Positions 7,715-17,173 are shown, numbered from the stretch's first letter. The stretch is DNA of 64,000 nucleotides from Corynebacterium sphenisci DSM 44792 (GCF_001941505.1 NZ_CP009248.1:186001-250000); one strand, 5' to 3'. Made by a program: numbers and translations. The notes: a model not told the origin generated them from the letters alone.

Positions 7715-8322
7715 CCATCGCGCTGCTGCTGCTCGCCGCCGCCGCGGCCCTGGCCGCCCGGCCGGCCCACCCGGGGCGGCTGCCGGGGCTGGCCCGGCCC
7801 CGCCCGGGGCCGCCGCCGGGGATCGCCGCCCGCGCCGGGCGGTGGGCGGCCCGGGTGCGCGGCCTGGCCGGGGAACCCGCCCCGGACGGGGCCCGGCTGC
7901 TCGGCGCGGCCCGCACCCTGGAGCTGCTCGCCGCCTGCCTGCGCGCCGGGCTGCCCCCGGCCACCGCGGCGGCCGCGGTCGCCGCCGCCACCGGGGACCG
8001 GCCGCTGGCCACGGCCGCCGCCCGGCTGGCCCTCGGCGCCGAGGACCCCTGGGCGGCGCTGGCCGAGGCCGGCGACTACGCCGGGGTCGCCGCCCTGGCC
8101 CGGCGCTCCGCGGACTCCGGCGGGGCCCTCGCCGCCGGCCTGGAGGAGCTCGCCGCCCGGCACCGGGGCCGGGCCGCGGACCGGGCCGAGGCCGCCGCGG
8201 AACGCGCCGGGGTGCTCATCGCCGGGCCCCTGGCCCTGTGCTTCCTGCCCGCCTTCATCGCCCTCGGGCTCATCCCGGTGGTGGCCGGGCTGGCCGCCCC
8301 GCTGCTCGGCGGCGCGCCATGA
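7711..8322 (+). CDS. tadC: TadC-like inner-membrane platform protein
   Basis: 203 residues, starting with a hydrophobic segment (MTIALLLLAAAAALAA) and ending with another (IAGPLALCFLPAFIALGLIPVVAGL). The middle contains the paired helices typical of the T2SSF fold (LELLAACLRAGLPPATAAAA and ALARRSADSGGALAAGLEELA). FLPAF near the C-terminus is characteristic of TadC. ATGA overlap with tadB indicates coupling. It partners TadB in the pilus platform. Confidence 0.75.
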   Translation: MTIALLLLAAAAALAARPAHPGRLPGLARPRPGPPPGIAARAGRWAARVRGLAGEPAPDGARLLGAARTLELLAACLRAGLPPATAAAAVAAATGDRPLATAAARLALGAEDPWAALAEAGDYAGVAALARRSADSGGALAAGLEELAARHRGRAADRAEAAAERAGVLIAGPLALCFLPAFIALGLIPVVAGLAAPLLGGAP

Positions 8323-8400
8323 GCCCCCGCCCCCGGGCGCCGCCGGCGCCGGCGCAGCGACACCGACCGCACCGACCCATCAAGGAGAAGGGACACCATC

Positions 8401-8667
8401 ATGACCGCGGCATTCGCCACCCCGTCCACGCCCGCCCGCCGCCCCGGCGCGGCGCCGCCACCGCCACCGCCACCGCCGCCGGCGGCGCGCCCGGCGGCCC
8501 GGCTGCGCGCCGTGCTCGCCGATGAGCGGGGCATGTCCACCGTGGAATACGCCATCGGGACCGTCGCGGCGGCGGCCTTCGGGGCGCTGCTCTACACGGT
8601 GGTCACCGGCGGGGAGATCACCCAGGCGCTCACCGGCATCATCGAGCGGGCGCTGAGCACCCGATGA
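8401..8667 (+). CDS. DUF4244 pilin-like protein with a nine-proline tract
   Basis: 88 residues. The C-terminal half, DERGMSTVEYAIGTVAAAAFGALLYTVV, is a Flp-pilin-like leader and hydrophobic helix: a Gly before the processing point, Met-Ser-Thr, then Glu at position five of the mature part, and a 20-residue helix. This marks it as the likely major pilin of the Tad system. It is preceded by an N-terminal region containing Pro19-Pro27 in a row. A good AAGGAG ribosome site precedes the ATG, after a 78-nt gap from tadC, suggesting stronger expression than the platform genes. Its stop overlaps the next ATG. Confidence 0.8.
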   Translation: MTAAFATPSTPARRPGAAPPPPPPPPPAARPAARLRAVLADERGMSTVEYAIGTVAAAAFGALLYTVVTGGEITQALTGIIERALSTR

Positions 8668-9017
8668 GCCGCCGGCCGGCCGGGCCGCTCGGCGACCAGT
8701 CCGGGCAGGCCACCGTGGAGACCGCCTTCGGCATCGCCGCGCTGTGCGCGGTGCTGCCGGTGGCCCTCGGCGGGGCCGGGGCGGTGGCCGCGCAGCTGGC
8801 GGCCGCCGATCTCGCCGGCCAGGTCGCCCGGGCCGCCGCCCGCGGCCAGGAGGAGCTCGCCGCGGAGCTGCCCGGCCGGCTGGACCGGCGGGCCCGGGCG
8901 GAGACCACCCGCGCCGGCGGGCTGGTCACCGCCCGGGTCACCGTGCAGCTGCCGCTGCTCGACGTCACCGCCGAGGCCGTGGCCCTCGACGAGACGGCCC
9001 TCGGGCTGCCCGGATGA
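8664..9017 (+). CDS. TadE-family minor pilin
   Basis: 117 residues. DQSGQATVETAFGIAALCAVLPVALGG is a TadE-like N-terminal motif: a prepilin cleavage region, Glu at position five and a single hydrophobic helix. The remainder is a short extracytoplasmic domain ending in strands (LVTARVTVQLPLLDV). TadE-like proteins are pseudopilins processed by the same peptidase as the main pilin. ATG overlaps the upstream TGA and the stop overlaps the next gene's ATG. No prepilin peptidase gene is in the window. Confidence 0.8.
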   Translation: MSRRPAGPLGDQSGQATVETAFGIAALCAVLPVALGGAGAVAAQLAAADLAGQVARAAARGQEELAAELPGRLDRRARAETTRAGGLVTARVTVQLPLLDVTAEAVALDETALGLPG

Positions 9018-9520
9018 GGCCCGCCCCGCCCGGGCAGGCCGGCTCCACCACGGTGGGCGCCGCGCTGCTCATCGCCGCGGTGTGCGCCCTGGCGCTGACC
9101 CTGCTCGGGGCGGGCGGCGCCCTGGTGGACCGGCGCCGCGCCCAGGTCGCCGCGGAACTGGCGGCGGTGGCCGCCGCCGCGGCGGCGCAGGCCGGGGAGG
9201 CCGATCCCTGCGCCGTCGCGGCGCGGATCGCCCGGGCCAACCGGGCCCGGCTCACCGGCTGCCGCCGGATCGGCGAGGACGTGGCCGCATCCGCCGCCGT
9301 CGCCGGGCGCGCCGGGTCCGCCCGCGCCGGGCCGGCGGCTCAGCCGGCCGGGTCCGCCGCCCCGTCCTCGAGGCCGAAGCCCGCGGCCGCGGCCGCCCCG
9401 GCCAGGCCGTCGAGCACCCGCAGCGCCCCGGCCTTGTCCAGCGGCTCATTGCCGTTGCCGCATTTCGGGGACTGGATGCACGCCGGGCAGCCGGTCTCGC
9501 AGGGGCAGCCGGCGACCTGA
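9014..9520 (+). CDS. TadG/Rv3654c-like secreted pilus-associated protein, 3' end overlapping the helicase gene
   Basis: 168 residues as read. Residues 1-95 are the recognisable part: QAGSTTVGAALLIAAVCALALTLLGAGGALVDRRR is an N-terminal hydrophobic helix, followed by a helical AAQVAAELAAVAAAAAAQ-type stretch and a CxxxxR-containing end, as in the small proteins that close actinobacterial Tad operons. From about 9340 onward the frame runs antisense inside the helicase coding region and is Pro/Ala/Ser-rich without recognisable fold. Either a stop has been lost and the tail is real, or there is a frameshift or sequencing error near 9300-9345. Start by ATGA overlap. Confidence 0.6.
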   Translation: MRPAPPGQAGSTTVGAALLIAAVCALALTLLGAGGALVDRRRAQVAAELAAVAAAAAAQAGEADPCAVAARIARANRARLTGCRRIGEDVAASAAVAGRAGSARAGPAAQPAGSAAPSSRPKPAAAAAPARPSSTRSAPALSSGSLPLPHFGDWMHAGQPVSQGQPAT

Positions 9521-11712
9521 TCCCGGGTGGCGGCCAGCCAACGGCCCAGCGCCCGGTAGCCGCGTTCGGCGAACCCGGCCCCGCCGGCGTGCCCGTCGTA
9601 GACGAACACGGTGGGCAGCCCGGTGTCCAGGTGCAGGGCGGTGGACACCCCGCCGATGTCCCACCGGTCGCAGGTCGCCACCAGCGGCAGCATCCCGATC
9701 GCGGCATGCTCCGCGGCGTGCAGCGCCCCGGGCAGCCGCTCCCGGTCCACCCCCCAGCGGGTCAGGGTGGCCTCCCGCAGGGTCCAGGCCACCGCCCGGG
9801 TGGTGAGCACCTCCGGGGGATAGTCCAGGGGCACCGTGTCCAGCACCTCCCCGCCGGGCAGCCGGCGCAGGTAGGAGGTGACCCGGCGCTCCACCTCCAC
9901 CTCGCACAGCCGCGCCCCCGCCCCGCCGGGCAGATCCACAGCCTCGACGGTGCCGAGCACCCGCAGCGCGGTGTCGGAGCGGGCGAAGGTGGACCAGGCG
10001 GGCCGCTCCGGGTGCACCAGGGCCAGCCCGGAGTCCAGGTCCAGCTCGTCGACGACGAAGCTCTCCCCCCGGTGCAGGTGCACCGCGCCCCGGTGCACCT
10101 GGGTCTTCGCCCGGGCGGCGTCGACGGTGCCGAGCAGCCGGCCGTCGGTGGCGTCGACGATCGCCACCTCCGCCTCGCCCCCGCCGCGCAGCCACACCCG
10201 GGCATGCGCCCCGGCCAGCTCCGGGCCGCCCTCCCGGGTGGGTCGGTCCACCGGGAACCAGCGGCCGCCGCGGCGGCGCAGCGAGCCCTCGGCGACCATC
10301 GCCGCGGCCACCTCCGCCGCGCCCCAGGCCGCCAGCTCCTCCCCGGTCAGCGGCCGCTCCGCGGCGGCGCAGTAGAGGTGCCCGCGCAGCACGTGCGGGT
10401 TGGCGGGGTCGAACACGGTGCGCTCCACCGGCCGCCCCAGCAGCGCCTCCGGATGGTGCACCAGATAGGAGTCCATCGGATCATCGCGGGCGATGAGCAC
10501 CACCAGGCAGCCCTGGCCGCGTCGGCCGGCCCGGCCCGCCTGCTGCCGGAAGCTGGCCACGGTGCCGGGGAAGCCGGCCTGCACCACCGCGTCCAGGCCG
10601 CCGACGTCGATGCCCAGCTCCAGGGCGTTGGTGGCGGCCACCCCGACCAGCTCCCCGGAGTCCAGCCGGGCCTCGATGCCGCGGCGCTCCTCGGCGAGGT
10701 AGCCGGCCCGATAGGCCTCCACCCGCCCGGCGAGATCCGGCCGCCCGGCCTCGGCGAGACGCTCGCGCACGGCCAGCGCAATGGACTCGGCGCCGTGCCG
10801 GGAGCGGGCGAAGGTCAGGGTGCGCGCCCCCTCGGCGACCAGCCGGGCCATCAGCTCCGCGGCCTCGGCCCCGGCGCCGCGGCGCACCGGGGCGCCGTGC
10901 TCCCCGCCGGCGGCGTCGACCACCGCCGGCTCCCACAGCGCGATGGTGCGCTCCCCGGCCGGGGCGCCGTCGGCGGTGACCGCCTCCGCGGGCTCCCCGA
11001 TGAGCGCCGCCAGGTGCCCGCCGGGGTCGGCGGAGGTCGCCGAGGCCGCCACCACCACCGGATCCGCGCCCAGCGCCCGGGCCAGGCGGAGCAGCCGGCG
11101 CAGGGTGAGCGCCACATTCGCCCCGAACACGCCCCGGTAGGCGTGGCATTCGTCGACGATGACGAAGCGCAGCCCGCGCAGCAGCCGGGCCCAGCGCTCA
11201 TGGTGGCCGAGGATGCCCAGATGGAGCATGTCCGGGTTGGTGAACACCCACCGGGCCGCGTCGCGCACCACCCGGCGGGCCTCGGCGGGGGTATCCCCGT
11301 CGTAGGCGGCCACCCCCGCATCCGGGGCGGCCGCGGCGGCCAGCCCCCGGGCGCCGGCGAGCTGATCCGCGCCGAGCGCCTTCGTCGGCGACAGGTACAG
11401 CGCGCAGGCCCGCGGTTCGGCGGCCAGGGCGGTGAGCACCGGCAGCAGATAGCCGAGGGATTTGCCGCTGGCGGTGCCGGTGGCGACCACCACATGCCGC
11501 CCGGCATGGGCCGCCTCCGCGGTGGCGCACTGATGTGACCAGGGTTTTTCGATGCCCCGGGCGGCGAGCGCGGCGATCAGCGGCGCCGGCGCCCACTCCG
11601 GCCAGTCGGCGGTGCGCCCCGGCCGGGCGGGCAGATCGGCGACGTGGGTGAGCCGCGCCGGATCGGCTCCGGCGCCCGCCGCGGCGAGCAGTTCGCGGCC
11701 GAATCCGGTCAT
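9340..11712 (-). CDS. DEAD/DEAH-box helicase with DUF1998 zinc domain (Hrq1-like, Rv3649 type)
   Basis: 790 residues. SF2 motifs are in order: WSHQ (Q-motif region), [11 protein letters not shown] (motif I), VDECHAYRG (motif II, DECH), ASATSADP (motif III), a second RecA domain with [20 protein letters not shown] and [12 protein letters not shown] (motifs V-VI). The C-terminus carries the four-cysteine cluster [16 protein letters not shown] of the MrfA/Hrq1 group, which are 3'-5' helicases linked to repair of DNA adducts. ATG 11712 is preferred over the frame start at 11748 because GGGAGG precedes it. The gene diverges from cspA and its last 181 bp overlap the Tad operon's final frame. Confidence 0.88.
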   Translation of the reverse strand: MTGFGRELLAAAGAGADPARLTHVADLPARPGRTADWPEWAPAPLIAALAARGIEKPWSHQCATAEAAHAGRHVVVATGTASGKSLGYLLPVLTALAAEPRACALYLSPTKALGADQLAGARGLAAAAAPDAGVAAYDGDTPAEARRVVRDAARWVFTNPDMLHLGILGHHERWARLLRGLRFVIVDECHAYRGVFGANVALTLRRLLRLARALGADPVVVAASATSADPGGHLAALIGEPAEAVTADGAPAGERTIALWEPAVVDAAGGEHGAPVRRGAGAEAAELMARLVAEGARTLTFARSRHGAESIALAVRERLAEAGRPDLAGRVEAYRAGYLAEERRGIEARLDSGELVGVAATNALELGIDVGGLDAVVQAGFPGTVASFRQQAGRAGRRGQGCLVVLIARDDPMDSYLVHHPEALLGRPVERTVFDPANPHVLRGHLYCAAAERPLTGEELAAWGAAEVAAAMVAEGSLRRRGGRWFPVDRPTREGGPELAGAHARVWLRGGGEAEVAIVDATDGRLLGTVDAARAKTQVHRGAVHLHRGESFVVDELDLDSGLALVHPERPAWSTFARSDTALRVLGTVEAVDLPGGAGARLCEVEVERRVTSYLRRLPGGEVLDTVPLDYPPEVLTTRAVAWTLREATLTRWGVDRERLPGALHAAEHAAIGMLPLVATCDRWDIGGVSTALHLDTGLPTVFVYDGHAGGAGFAERGYRALGRWLAATRDQVAGCPCETGCPACIQSPKCGNGNEPLDKAGALRVLDGLAGAAAAAGFGLEDGAADPAG

Positions 11713-11898
11713 CGGCGGGCCTCCCTCCCGGGCCCCTCCGGCGCCCACGGCCGCGGCCCGCCCCGAGGGTATCGGGCCGGCCGGGCGCCCCGCGATCCGG
11801 AGTCCGCCGCGCGAAACGGCCCGCCGCGTGGCATGCTTACCTCAACGCACCGCCGGCCCATACGGGGACGGTGGCCCGCGTTTCTACATTTTCCAATC

Positions 11899-11904
11899 AA
11901 GGAG
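11899..11904 (+). promoter_or_regulatory. ribosome-binding site of cspA
   Basis: AAGGAG ten bases before the ATG at 11915, in an A/T-rich stretch (TTTTCCAATCAAGGAG) unlike the surroundings. The 202-bp helicase-cspA gap otherwise shows no promoter I would call with confidence. Confidence 0.6.
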
Positions 11905-11914
11905 CAGTATTTTA

Positions 11915-12118
11915 ATGGCACAGGGCACCGTCAAGTGGTTCAACTCGGAGAAGGGCTTCGGCTTCATCGCTCCGTCCGACGGCGGCAATGACGTCTTCGT
12001 TCACTACAGCGAGATCCAGGGCTCCGGCTTCAAGTCCCTCGAGGAGAACCAGCAGGTCGAGTTCGAGGTCGGCGAGGGCCAGAAGGGCCCGCAGGCCCTG
12101 AACGTCCAGCCGCTCTAG
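11915..12118 (+). CDS. cspA: cold-shock domain protein CspA
   Basis: 67 residues, the standard bacterial Csp length. It carries RNP1 (KGFGFI) and RNP2 (VFVHY) motifs and the N-terminal GTVKWFN. This is a single OB-fold that binds single-stranded RNA and DNA and acts as an RNA chaperone. Codon use here is less G+C-extreme than in neighbours, fitting high expression. Position between the Hrq1-like helicase and topA matches the mycobacterial Rv3648c neighbourhood. The mRNA is followed by an unusually structured region. Confidence 0.97.
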   Translation: MAQGTVKWFNSEKGFGFIAPSDGGNDVFVHYSEIQGSGFKSLEENQQVEFEVGEGQKGPQALNVQPL

Positions 12119-12150
12119 GCTCGACCGGACGCGAACTCCATGGCACGACC

Positions 12151-12337
12151 GTCCGCCTGAGATCGGCGGACCCGCGGGTGACGTGACCCCGCGACGATAG
12201 GAGGAGCCCGGCGCCCACGGCGCCGCTCCCGGTACCTGAATAGCACCGGCCGCCCCCGGCGGCCGACGATAGAGCCCCGGTGACGACCGGGGAGGCCCCA
12301 CCCCCGACGGCGGTTCCCGCCCGGAGGAGGGGCCTTT
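12151..12337 (+). other. chain of six hairpins downstream of cspA (structured RNA candidate)
   Basis: Consecutive inverted repeats: 12151-12157/12165-12171; 12173-12178/12188-12193; 12209-12215/12219-12225 with an outer GGAG/CTCC pairing; 12247-12254/12258-12265; 12275-12281/12286-12292; and 12293-12299/12329-12335 followed by TTT, which looks like a terminator. The 9-mer CGACGATAG recurs at 12192-12200 and 12264-12272, each time between two hairpins and followed by an AG-rich tract then GCCC. No coding frame here has recognisable content. It could be the 3' UTR of cspA, a separate small RNA or a leader of topA. I do not recognise it as a known riboswitch class. The rest of the 456-bp gap (12338-12574) shows no gene. 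Confidence 0.5.
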
Positions 12338-12574
12338 GCCGTGCCCGGGGTGCACCTGCCCCGCGCCGGTGTTGCGGTGGCGGGCGCGCGAATGTGTACC
12401 GTATCCACGTAGGCGTCCGACACCGCCGCCGATGGCACCGCCCGGCGGCGGGGCGGGTGCCGGAGAAGTCCCCGGCAACCACCGGGGCGGCCGGCGCGGA
12501 GATGGCGAGCGTTCCATCGGCGGATCCGCCTGGCGTGGACCGCGTGACCTTGAAAGTCGTAGGGCAGATACCAG

Positions 12575-15547
12575 GTGGCAGACAACAAGGGCAGCAAACG
12601 CCTCGTGATCGTGGAGTCGGCGACGAAGGCCCGCAAGATCGCGCCCTATCTGGGCCCCGACTACATCGTCGAGGCCTCGGTGGGCCATATCCGGGATCTG
12701 CCCCGGGGCGCGGCGGATGTGCCGGCGAAGTACAAGAACGAGAAGTGGGCCCGGCTGGGCGTCAACGTCGACGACGGCTTCTCCGCCCTCTACGTGGTCA
12801 GCCCGGACAAGAAGAAGAAGGTCGCGGAGCTGAGGCGCCTGCTCAAGGAGGTCGACGAGCTCTACCTGGCCACCGACCCGGACCGGGAGGGCGAGGCGAT
12901 CGCCTGGCATCTGCTGGAGGTGCTCAAGCCGAAGGTCCCGGTGCGCCGGATGGTCTTCCACGAGATCACCAAACCCGCCATCCTGGAGGCCGCGGCGAAC
13001 ACCCGGGAGCTCGACGAGAACCTCGTCGACGCCCAGGAGGCCCGCCGGATCCTGGACCGGCTCTACGGCTACGAGGTCTCCCCGGTGCTGTGGAAGAAGG
13101 TCATGCCGCGGCTGTCCGCCGGCCGCGTGCAGTCCGTGGCCACCCGGGTGATCGTGGAGCGCGAACGCGAGCGGATGGCCTTCATCCCCGCCGGCTACCA
13201 CGACATCACCGCGGTCTTCGACGCCGGCGCCGGCGACGCCGCCGGCGGACCGCGCCGCTTCGAGGCCCGGATCTCCGCGGTCAACGGCGACCGGGTTGCC
13301 GCCGGCCGCGACTTCGACGACCGGGGCCGGCTGAAGAAGCCCTCCGGCGTGGTGGTGCTCGACGAGTCCGCGGCGACCACCCTGGCCGAGGCGGTGCGCG
13401 GCGGCGCCTTCGAGGTCGCCAAGGTGGAGGAGAAGCCCTACACCCGGCGGCCCTACCCGCCGTTCATGACCTCCACCCTGCAGCAGGAGGCCGGGCGGAA
13501 GCTGCACTACACCTCCGAGCGCACCATGCGGGTGGCCCAGCGGCTCTACGAGAACGGGCACATCACCTACATGCGCACCGACTCCACCACCCTGTCCCGC
13601 TCCGGGATCGACGCCGCCCGCGCCCAGGCCCGGGAGCTCTACGGCGCCGAGTACGTGCACGACACCCCCCGGCAGTACCAGCGCAAGGTGAAGAACTCCC
13701 AGGAGGCCCATGAGGCGATCCGGCCCGCCGGGGAGCGCTTCGCCACCCCCGGGGAGCTCGCCGGGGTGCTCGACGCCGAGGAGTTCAAGGTCTACGAGCT
13801 CATCTGGCGGCGCACCGTGGCCTCCCAGATGGCCGACGCCCGCGGCACCTCGATGAAGGTCACCGTCGGCGGGGAGGCCGCCGGCAACGCGGTGGAGTTC
13901 GCCGCCACCGGGCGCACCATCGTCTTCCCCGGCTTCCTCAAGGCCTACGTGGAGGACAGCGAGACCGGCGACGGGCGCAACGTCGCGGACAACGCGGAAC
14001 GCCGGCTGCCGCGGCTGGCCGAGGGCGACGGGCTCACCGCCGCGGAGGCCGCCGCCGAGGGGCACGCGACCACCCCGCCGGCCCGTTACACCGAGGCCTC
14101 CCTGGTGAAGAAGATGGAGGAGCTGGGCATCGGCCGGCCCTCGACCTACGCCTCCATCATCAAGACCATCCAGGACCGCGGCTACGTCTACCCGCGGGGC
14201 AACGCCCTGGTGCCCTCCTGGGTGGCCTTCGCGGTCACCGGGCTGCTGGAGCAGAACTTCGCGGACCTGGTGGACTACGACTTCACCTCCACCATGGAGG
14301 ACGAGCTGGACCAGATCGCCGCCGGCGACGAGGACCGCACCCGCTGGCTGGAGGCCTTCTACTTCGGCGCCGAGGACGCCGGCGGCGGCGGGGACACCGT
14401 CGCCGACCGGGGCGGGCTGAAGAACGTCATCGACGTCAACCTGGAGGCGATCGACGCCCGCCGGGTCAATTCGCTGCACGTCTTCGACGACGCCGAGGGC
14501 AACCCGGTGGTGGTGCGGGTCGGCCGCTTCGGCCCCTACCTGGAGCGGGTGCGCCCCGGCGCCGGGGAGGACGGCGCGGACCTGGTGCAGCGGGCGAACC
14601 TGCCGGAGTCGCTGACCCCCGACGAGCTGACCCCGGAGACCGCGGAGAAGCTGCTCGCGATGCCGCCGGGCGGCCGGGAGCTGGGCGTCAACCCCGCCAA
14701 CGGGCGGATGGTGGTGGCCCGGGACGGCCGCTACGGCCCCTACGTCACCGAGCTGGTCACCGAGGCCGAGCGCGAGGGCGTCGAGGCGAAGGCGGAGGCG
14801 ATCATCGCCGAGGAGCGCGCCGCCGAGGACGCGCAGCGGGCCGCGGAGGGCAAGCGGGCGAAGAACTGGGCCACGAAGACCGCGGCGAAGCAGAAGGAGA
14901 AGCGCACCGCCGAGATCATCGAGGAGACCCTCAAGCCCAAGACCGCCTCCCTGTTCGCCTCCATGGAGCCGGACACGGTGACCCTGGAGGACGCGCTGCG
15001 GCTGCTCTCCCTGCCCCGGGAGGTCGGGGTGGACCCCGCCGACGGGGAGCTGATCACCGCGCAGAACGGCCGCTACGGCCCCTATCTGCGCAAGGGCACC
15101 GACTCGCGCTCCCTGGCGGAGGAGGAGCAGCTGTTCACGATCACCCTGGAGGAGGCCCGGCGGATCTACGCCGAGCCGAAGCGCCGGGGCCGGGCGGCGG
15201 CGAAGCCGCCGCTGAAGCAGCTCGGCGACAACGACGTCTCCGGCCGGCCGATGTCGGTCAAGGACGGCCGCTTCGGCCCCTACGTCACCGACGGGGAGAC
15301 CAACGCCTCCCTGCGCAAGGGCGACACCCCGGAGACGATCACCGACGCCCGGGCCTGCGAGCTGCTCTCCGAGCGCCGGGCCAAGGACGCGGCGAACCCG
15401 GCGAAGAAGACCGCGAAGCGGCCCGCGAAGAAGGCGGCCAAGAAGACCGCGAAGAAGCCGGCGAAGAAGGCCGCGAAGAAGGCGACCCGCTCCTCCGGGG
15501 CGCCGACCCTGACCAAGCGCACCGTGGGCCGCCGGCCCCGCGGCTGA
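12575..15547 (+). CDS. topA: DNA topoisomerase I
   Basis: 990 residues, type IA topoisomerase. N-terminal Toprim domain with VIVESATKA and TDPDREGEAIAW (DxD metal site); active-site Tyr at about residue 332 in YMRTDST; several C-terminal repeats with the FGPY/YGPY signature instead of zinc fingers, as usual in actinobacteria; and a Lys/Ala-rich tail (KKAAKKTAKKPAKKAAKK) that binds DNA. It relaxes negative supercoils and is essential. GTG start; the frame begins VADNKGSKRLVIVES. Convergent with the cyclase gene (41-bp gap). Confidence 0.97.
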   Translation: MADNKGSKRLVIVESATKARKIAPYLGPDYIVEASVGHIRDLPRGAADVPAKYKNEKWARLGVNVDDGFSALYVVSPDKKKKVAELRRLLKEVDELYLATDPDREGEAIAWHLLEVLKPKVPVRRMVFHEITKPAILEAAANTRELDENLVDAQEARRILDRLYGYEVSPVLWKKVMPRLSAGRVQSVATRVIVERERERMAFIPAGYHDITAVFDAGAGDAAGGPRRFEARISAVNGDRVAAGRDFDDRGRLKKPSGVVVLDESAATTLAEAVRGGAFEVAKVEEKPYTRRPYPPFMTSTLQQEAGRKLHYTSERTMRVAQRLYENGHITYMRTDSTTLSRSGIDAARAQARELYGAEYVHDTPRQYQRKVKNSQEAHEAIRPAGERFATPGELAGVLDAEEFKVYELIWRRTVASQMADARGTSMKVTVGGEAAGNAVEFAATGRTIVFPGFLKAYVEDSETGDGRNVADNAERRLPRLAEGDGLTAAEAAAEGHATTPPARYTEASLVKKMEELGIGRPSTYASIIKTIQDRGYVYPRGNALVPSWVAFAVTGLLEQNFADLVDYDFTSTMEDELDQIAAGDEDRTRWLEAFYFGAEDAGGGGDTVADRGGLKNVIDVNLEAIDARRVNSLHVFDDAEGNPVVVRVGRFGPYLERVRPGAGEDGADLVQRANLPESLTPDELTPETAEKLLAMPPGGRELGVNPANGRMVVARDGRYGPYVTELVTEAEREGVEAKAEAIIAEERAAEDAQRAAEGKRAKNWATKTAAKQKEKRTAEIIEETLKPKTASLFASMEPDTVTLEDALRLLSLPREVGVDPADGELITAQNGRYGPYLRKGTDSRSLAEEEQLFTITLEEARRIYAEPKRRGRAAAKPPLKQLGDNDVSGRPMSVKDGRFGPYVTDGETNASLRKGDTPETITDARACELLSERRAKDAANPAKKTAKRPAKKAAKKTAKKPAKKAAKKATRSSGAPTLTKRTVGRRPRG

Positions 15548-15567
15548 GCCGCGCCGCACCCGGCCGT

Positions 15568-15584
15568 CCCCGCCCGGGGCGGGG
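15568..15584. terminator. G+C-rich hairpin between topA and cya
   Basis: CCCCGCCC pairs with GGGCGGGG with a minimal loop, in the convergent 41-bp gap. No U-tract, so termination is inferred from position only. Confidence 0.35.
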
Positions 15585-15588
15585 CGGG

Positions 15589-17112
15589 TCAGCTGCGGTC
15601 GGCCAGGGTGGGCCGGATCGGCCGGGCCAGCTGGGTCATGTGCTTGCGCCCGCGCAGCTCCACCGACTTCAGCGAGGTCCACCGGGCCTGCTCGTCATCA
15701 TGGGCGCGGCGCACCGTCGCCGCGGTGGCCAGCACCCCGCCCGGGGTGTCCTTGGCCAGTTCGGTCAGCCGGGCGGCCTGGTTCACCGCATCGCCGATCA
15801 CGGTGTACTCGAAACGGTCCCGGGCGCCGATGTGCCCGGCCACGACATGGCCGGCGGCGACCCCGATTCCCGCGGAGAGGGTCAGATCGCGCAGCTCCTG
15901 GCGCAGCTCCCGGGCCGCGGCGAGGGCGTGCCCGGCGGCGTCGTCCAGCGGCAGCGGGGCGCCGAAGACGGCGAGGGCGGCATCGCCCTGGAACTTGTTG
16001 ATGATCCCGCGGTTGCGGTGCACGCAGTCCACGACATGCTCGAAGAAGGCGTTGAGCTCGCGCACCACCGTCTCCGGGGGATTGTCCACCGCGAACTTCG
16101 TGGAGCCGATCACGTCCACGAAGAGCACCGCCACCAGGCGGTCCTCCCCGCCGAGGGTGGGCTTCTCCTCCAGGGCCTTGCGGGCCACCTCCGCGCCGAC
16201 GTAGCGGCCGAAGAGATCGCGCACCCGCTGCCGTTCCCGCAGCCCGCGCATCATCTCGTTGAACCCGGCCTGCAGCACCCCCATCTCGGAGCCGTCGTAG
16301 ATCGGCACCCGGATCTCGGTGTCCCCGCGGCGCACCCGGTTCACCGCCTCGGTGAGGTCCCGGATCGGGTCCACGATGGACATCGACATCAGCATGGTGC
16401 CCACCACCCCGGTGATCACCGCCACCGAGGCCAGCACCGTGATCGCCGGGATCACGTCCGCGCCGTCGTCGGTGAAGAAGCCCCGGTCCTGGGCGATGAG
16501 CACCAGCAGGATGCCCACCGCGGGCACCCCGGAGGTGAGCAGCCAGGTCAGCAGCAGCCGCTGGGACACCGGCGGCTCCAGGGACTCCTCCGGCATCTGC
16601 CGGGTGAGCACCTCGGTGGCCACCGGGCGCACCAGCCGCTCGGCGATGAAGTAGGTCATCAACGCCACGATCGCCCCGCCCAGGCCGGAGGTGATCGCCA
16701 CCACCGCGCCGAGCCGGGGATCCTGGGCGGTGGCGATCGCGCCGAAGGCGATCACCCCGATCATCCAGATCACCGCCCCCAGGATCGCCTGGTAGACGGG
16801 GATCCGCAGCACCAGCCTGCGCACCGAGGCCGGCCGGATCCGGTCCCGGTGCCGCTGCCAGATGAGCACCCGCCGGAAGAGCACGTAGGTGGTGGCGATG
16901 CCGGCGACCACCGCGACGATGATGTAGCCGGTGAGCCCCGCCACGATCGGCGCGGGCAGCTCCACGAAGCCGGTGAGCCCCTCCAGGGGCAGCAGGGTGA
17001 GGAAGAGGCCCACGCCCAGGGCGCCGCCGAGGTTGCACAGGAAGATCCCGGCGGCGTACGCCGGCCACGGCGTCCGCCGGATCCACAGGAGGTATCTCCA
17101 CAGTCTGCGCAT
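15589..17112 (-). CDS. cyaB: membrane-anchored class III adenylate cyclase (Rv3645/CyaB type)
   Basis: 507 residues. About six N-terminal transmembrane helices (residues 15-240), a HAMP linker (DPIRDLTEAVNRVRRGDTEIRV) and a C-terminal class III catalytic domain with the metal-binding FVDVIGST and FQGDAALAVFGAP segments. It converts ATP to cAMP, the ligand of the corynebacterial global regulator GlxR, for which a candidate site lies in front of aceA in this window. I start at ATG 17112 because TATGGT lies exactly 7 nt upstream; the in-frame ATG at 17124 overlaps that element. Convergent with topA and divergent from holB, the order Rv3646c-Rv3645-Rv3644c. Confidence 0.92.
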   Translation of the reverse strand: MRRLWRYLLWIRRTPWPAYAAGIFLCNLGGALGVGLFLTLLPLEGLTGFVELPAPIVAGLTGYIIVAVVAGIATTYVLFRRVLIWQRHRDRIRPASVRRLVLRIPVYQAILGAVIWMIGVIAFGAIATAQDPRLGAVVAITSGLGGAIVALMTYFIAERLVRPVATEVLTRQMPEESLEPPVSQRLLLTWLLTSGVPAVGILLVLIAQDRGFFTDDGADVIPAITVLASVAVITGVVGTMLMSMSIVDPIRDLTEAVNRVRRGDTEIRVPIYDGSEMGVLQAGFNEMMRGLRERQRVRDLFGRYVGAEVARKALEEKPTLGGEDRLVAVLFVDVIGSTKFAVDNPPETVVRELNAFFEHVVDCVHRNRGIINKFQGDAALAVFGAPLPLDDAAGHALAAARELRQELRDLTLSAGIGVAAGHVVAGHIGARDRFEYTVIGDAVNQAARLTELAKDTPGGVLATAATVRRAHDDEQARWTSLKSVELRGRKHMTQLARPIRPTLADRS

Positions 17113-17119
17113 GCCGTCC

Positions 17120-17125
17120 ACCATA
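17120..17125 (-). promoter_or_regulatory. leaderless -10 element (adenylate cyclase gene)
   Basis: Minus-strand TATGGT, 7 nt, ATG at 17112. The element overlaps the upstream in-frame ATG (17124), which therefore cannot be on this transcript. Confidence 0.55.
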
Positions 17126-17173
17126 TCCGCCCCGGCGGAACCGGTTCCGCGGGTTCACCGACCCCGCCGGCGC

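Noticed and set aside
12540..12575. topA promoter with TTGAAA as -35
   Set aside because: No acceptable -10 at 16-18 bp spacing; left uncalled.
11912..15682. 1256-residue open frame antisense to cspA-topA
   Set aside because: Gly/Leu/Val/Arg-rich translation with no domain; it exactly shadows topA codon structure at very high G+C.
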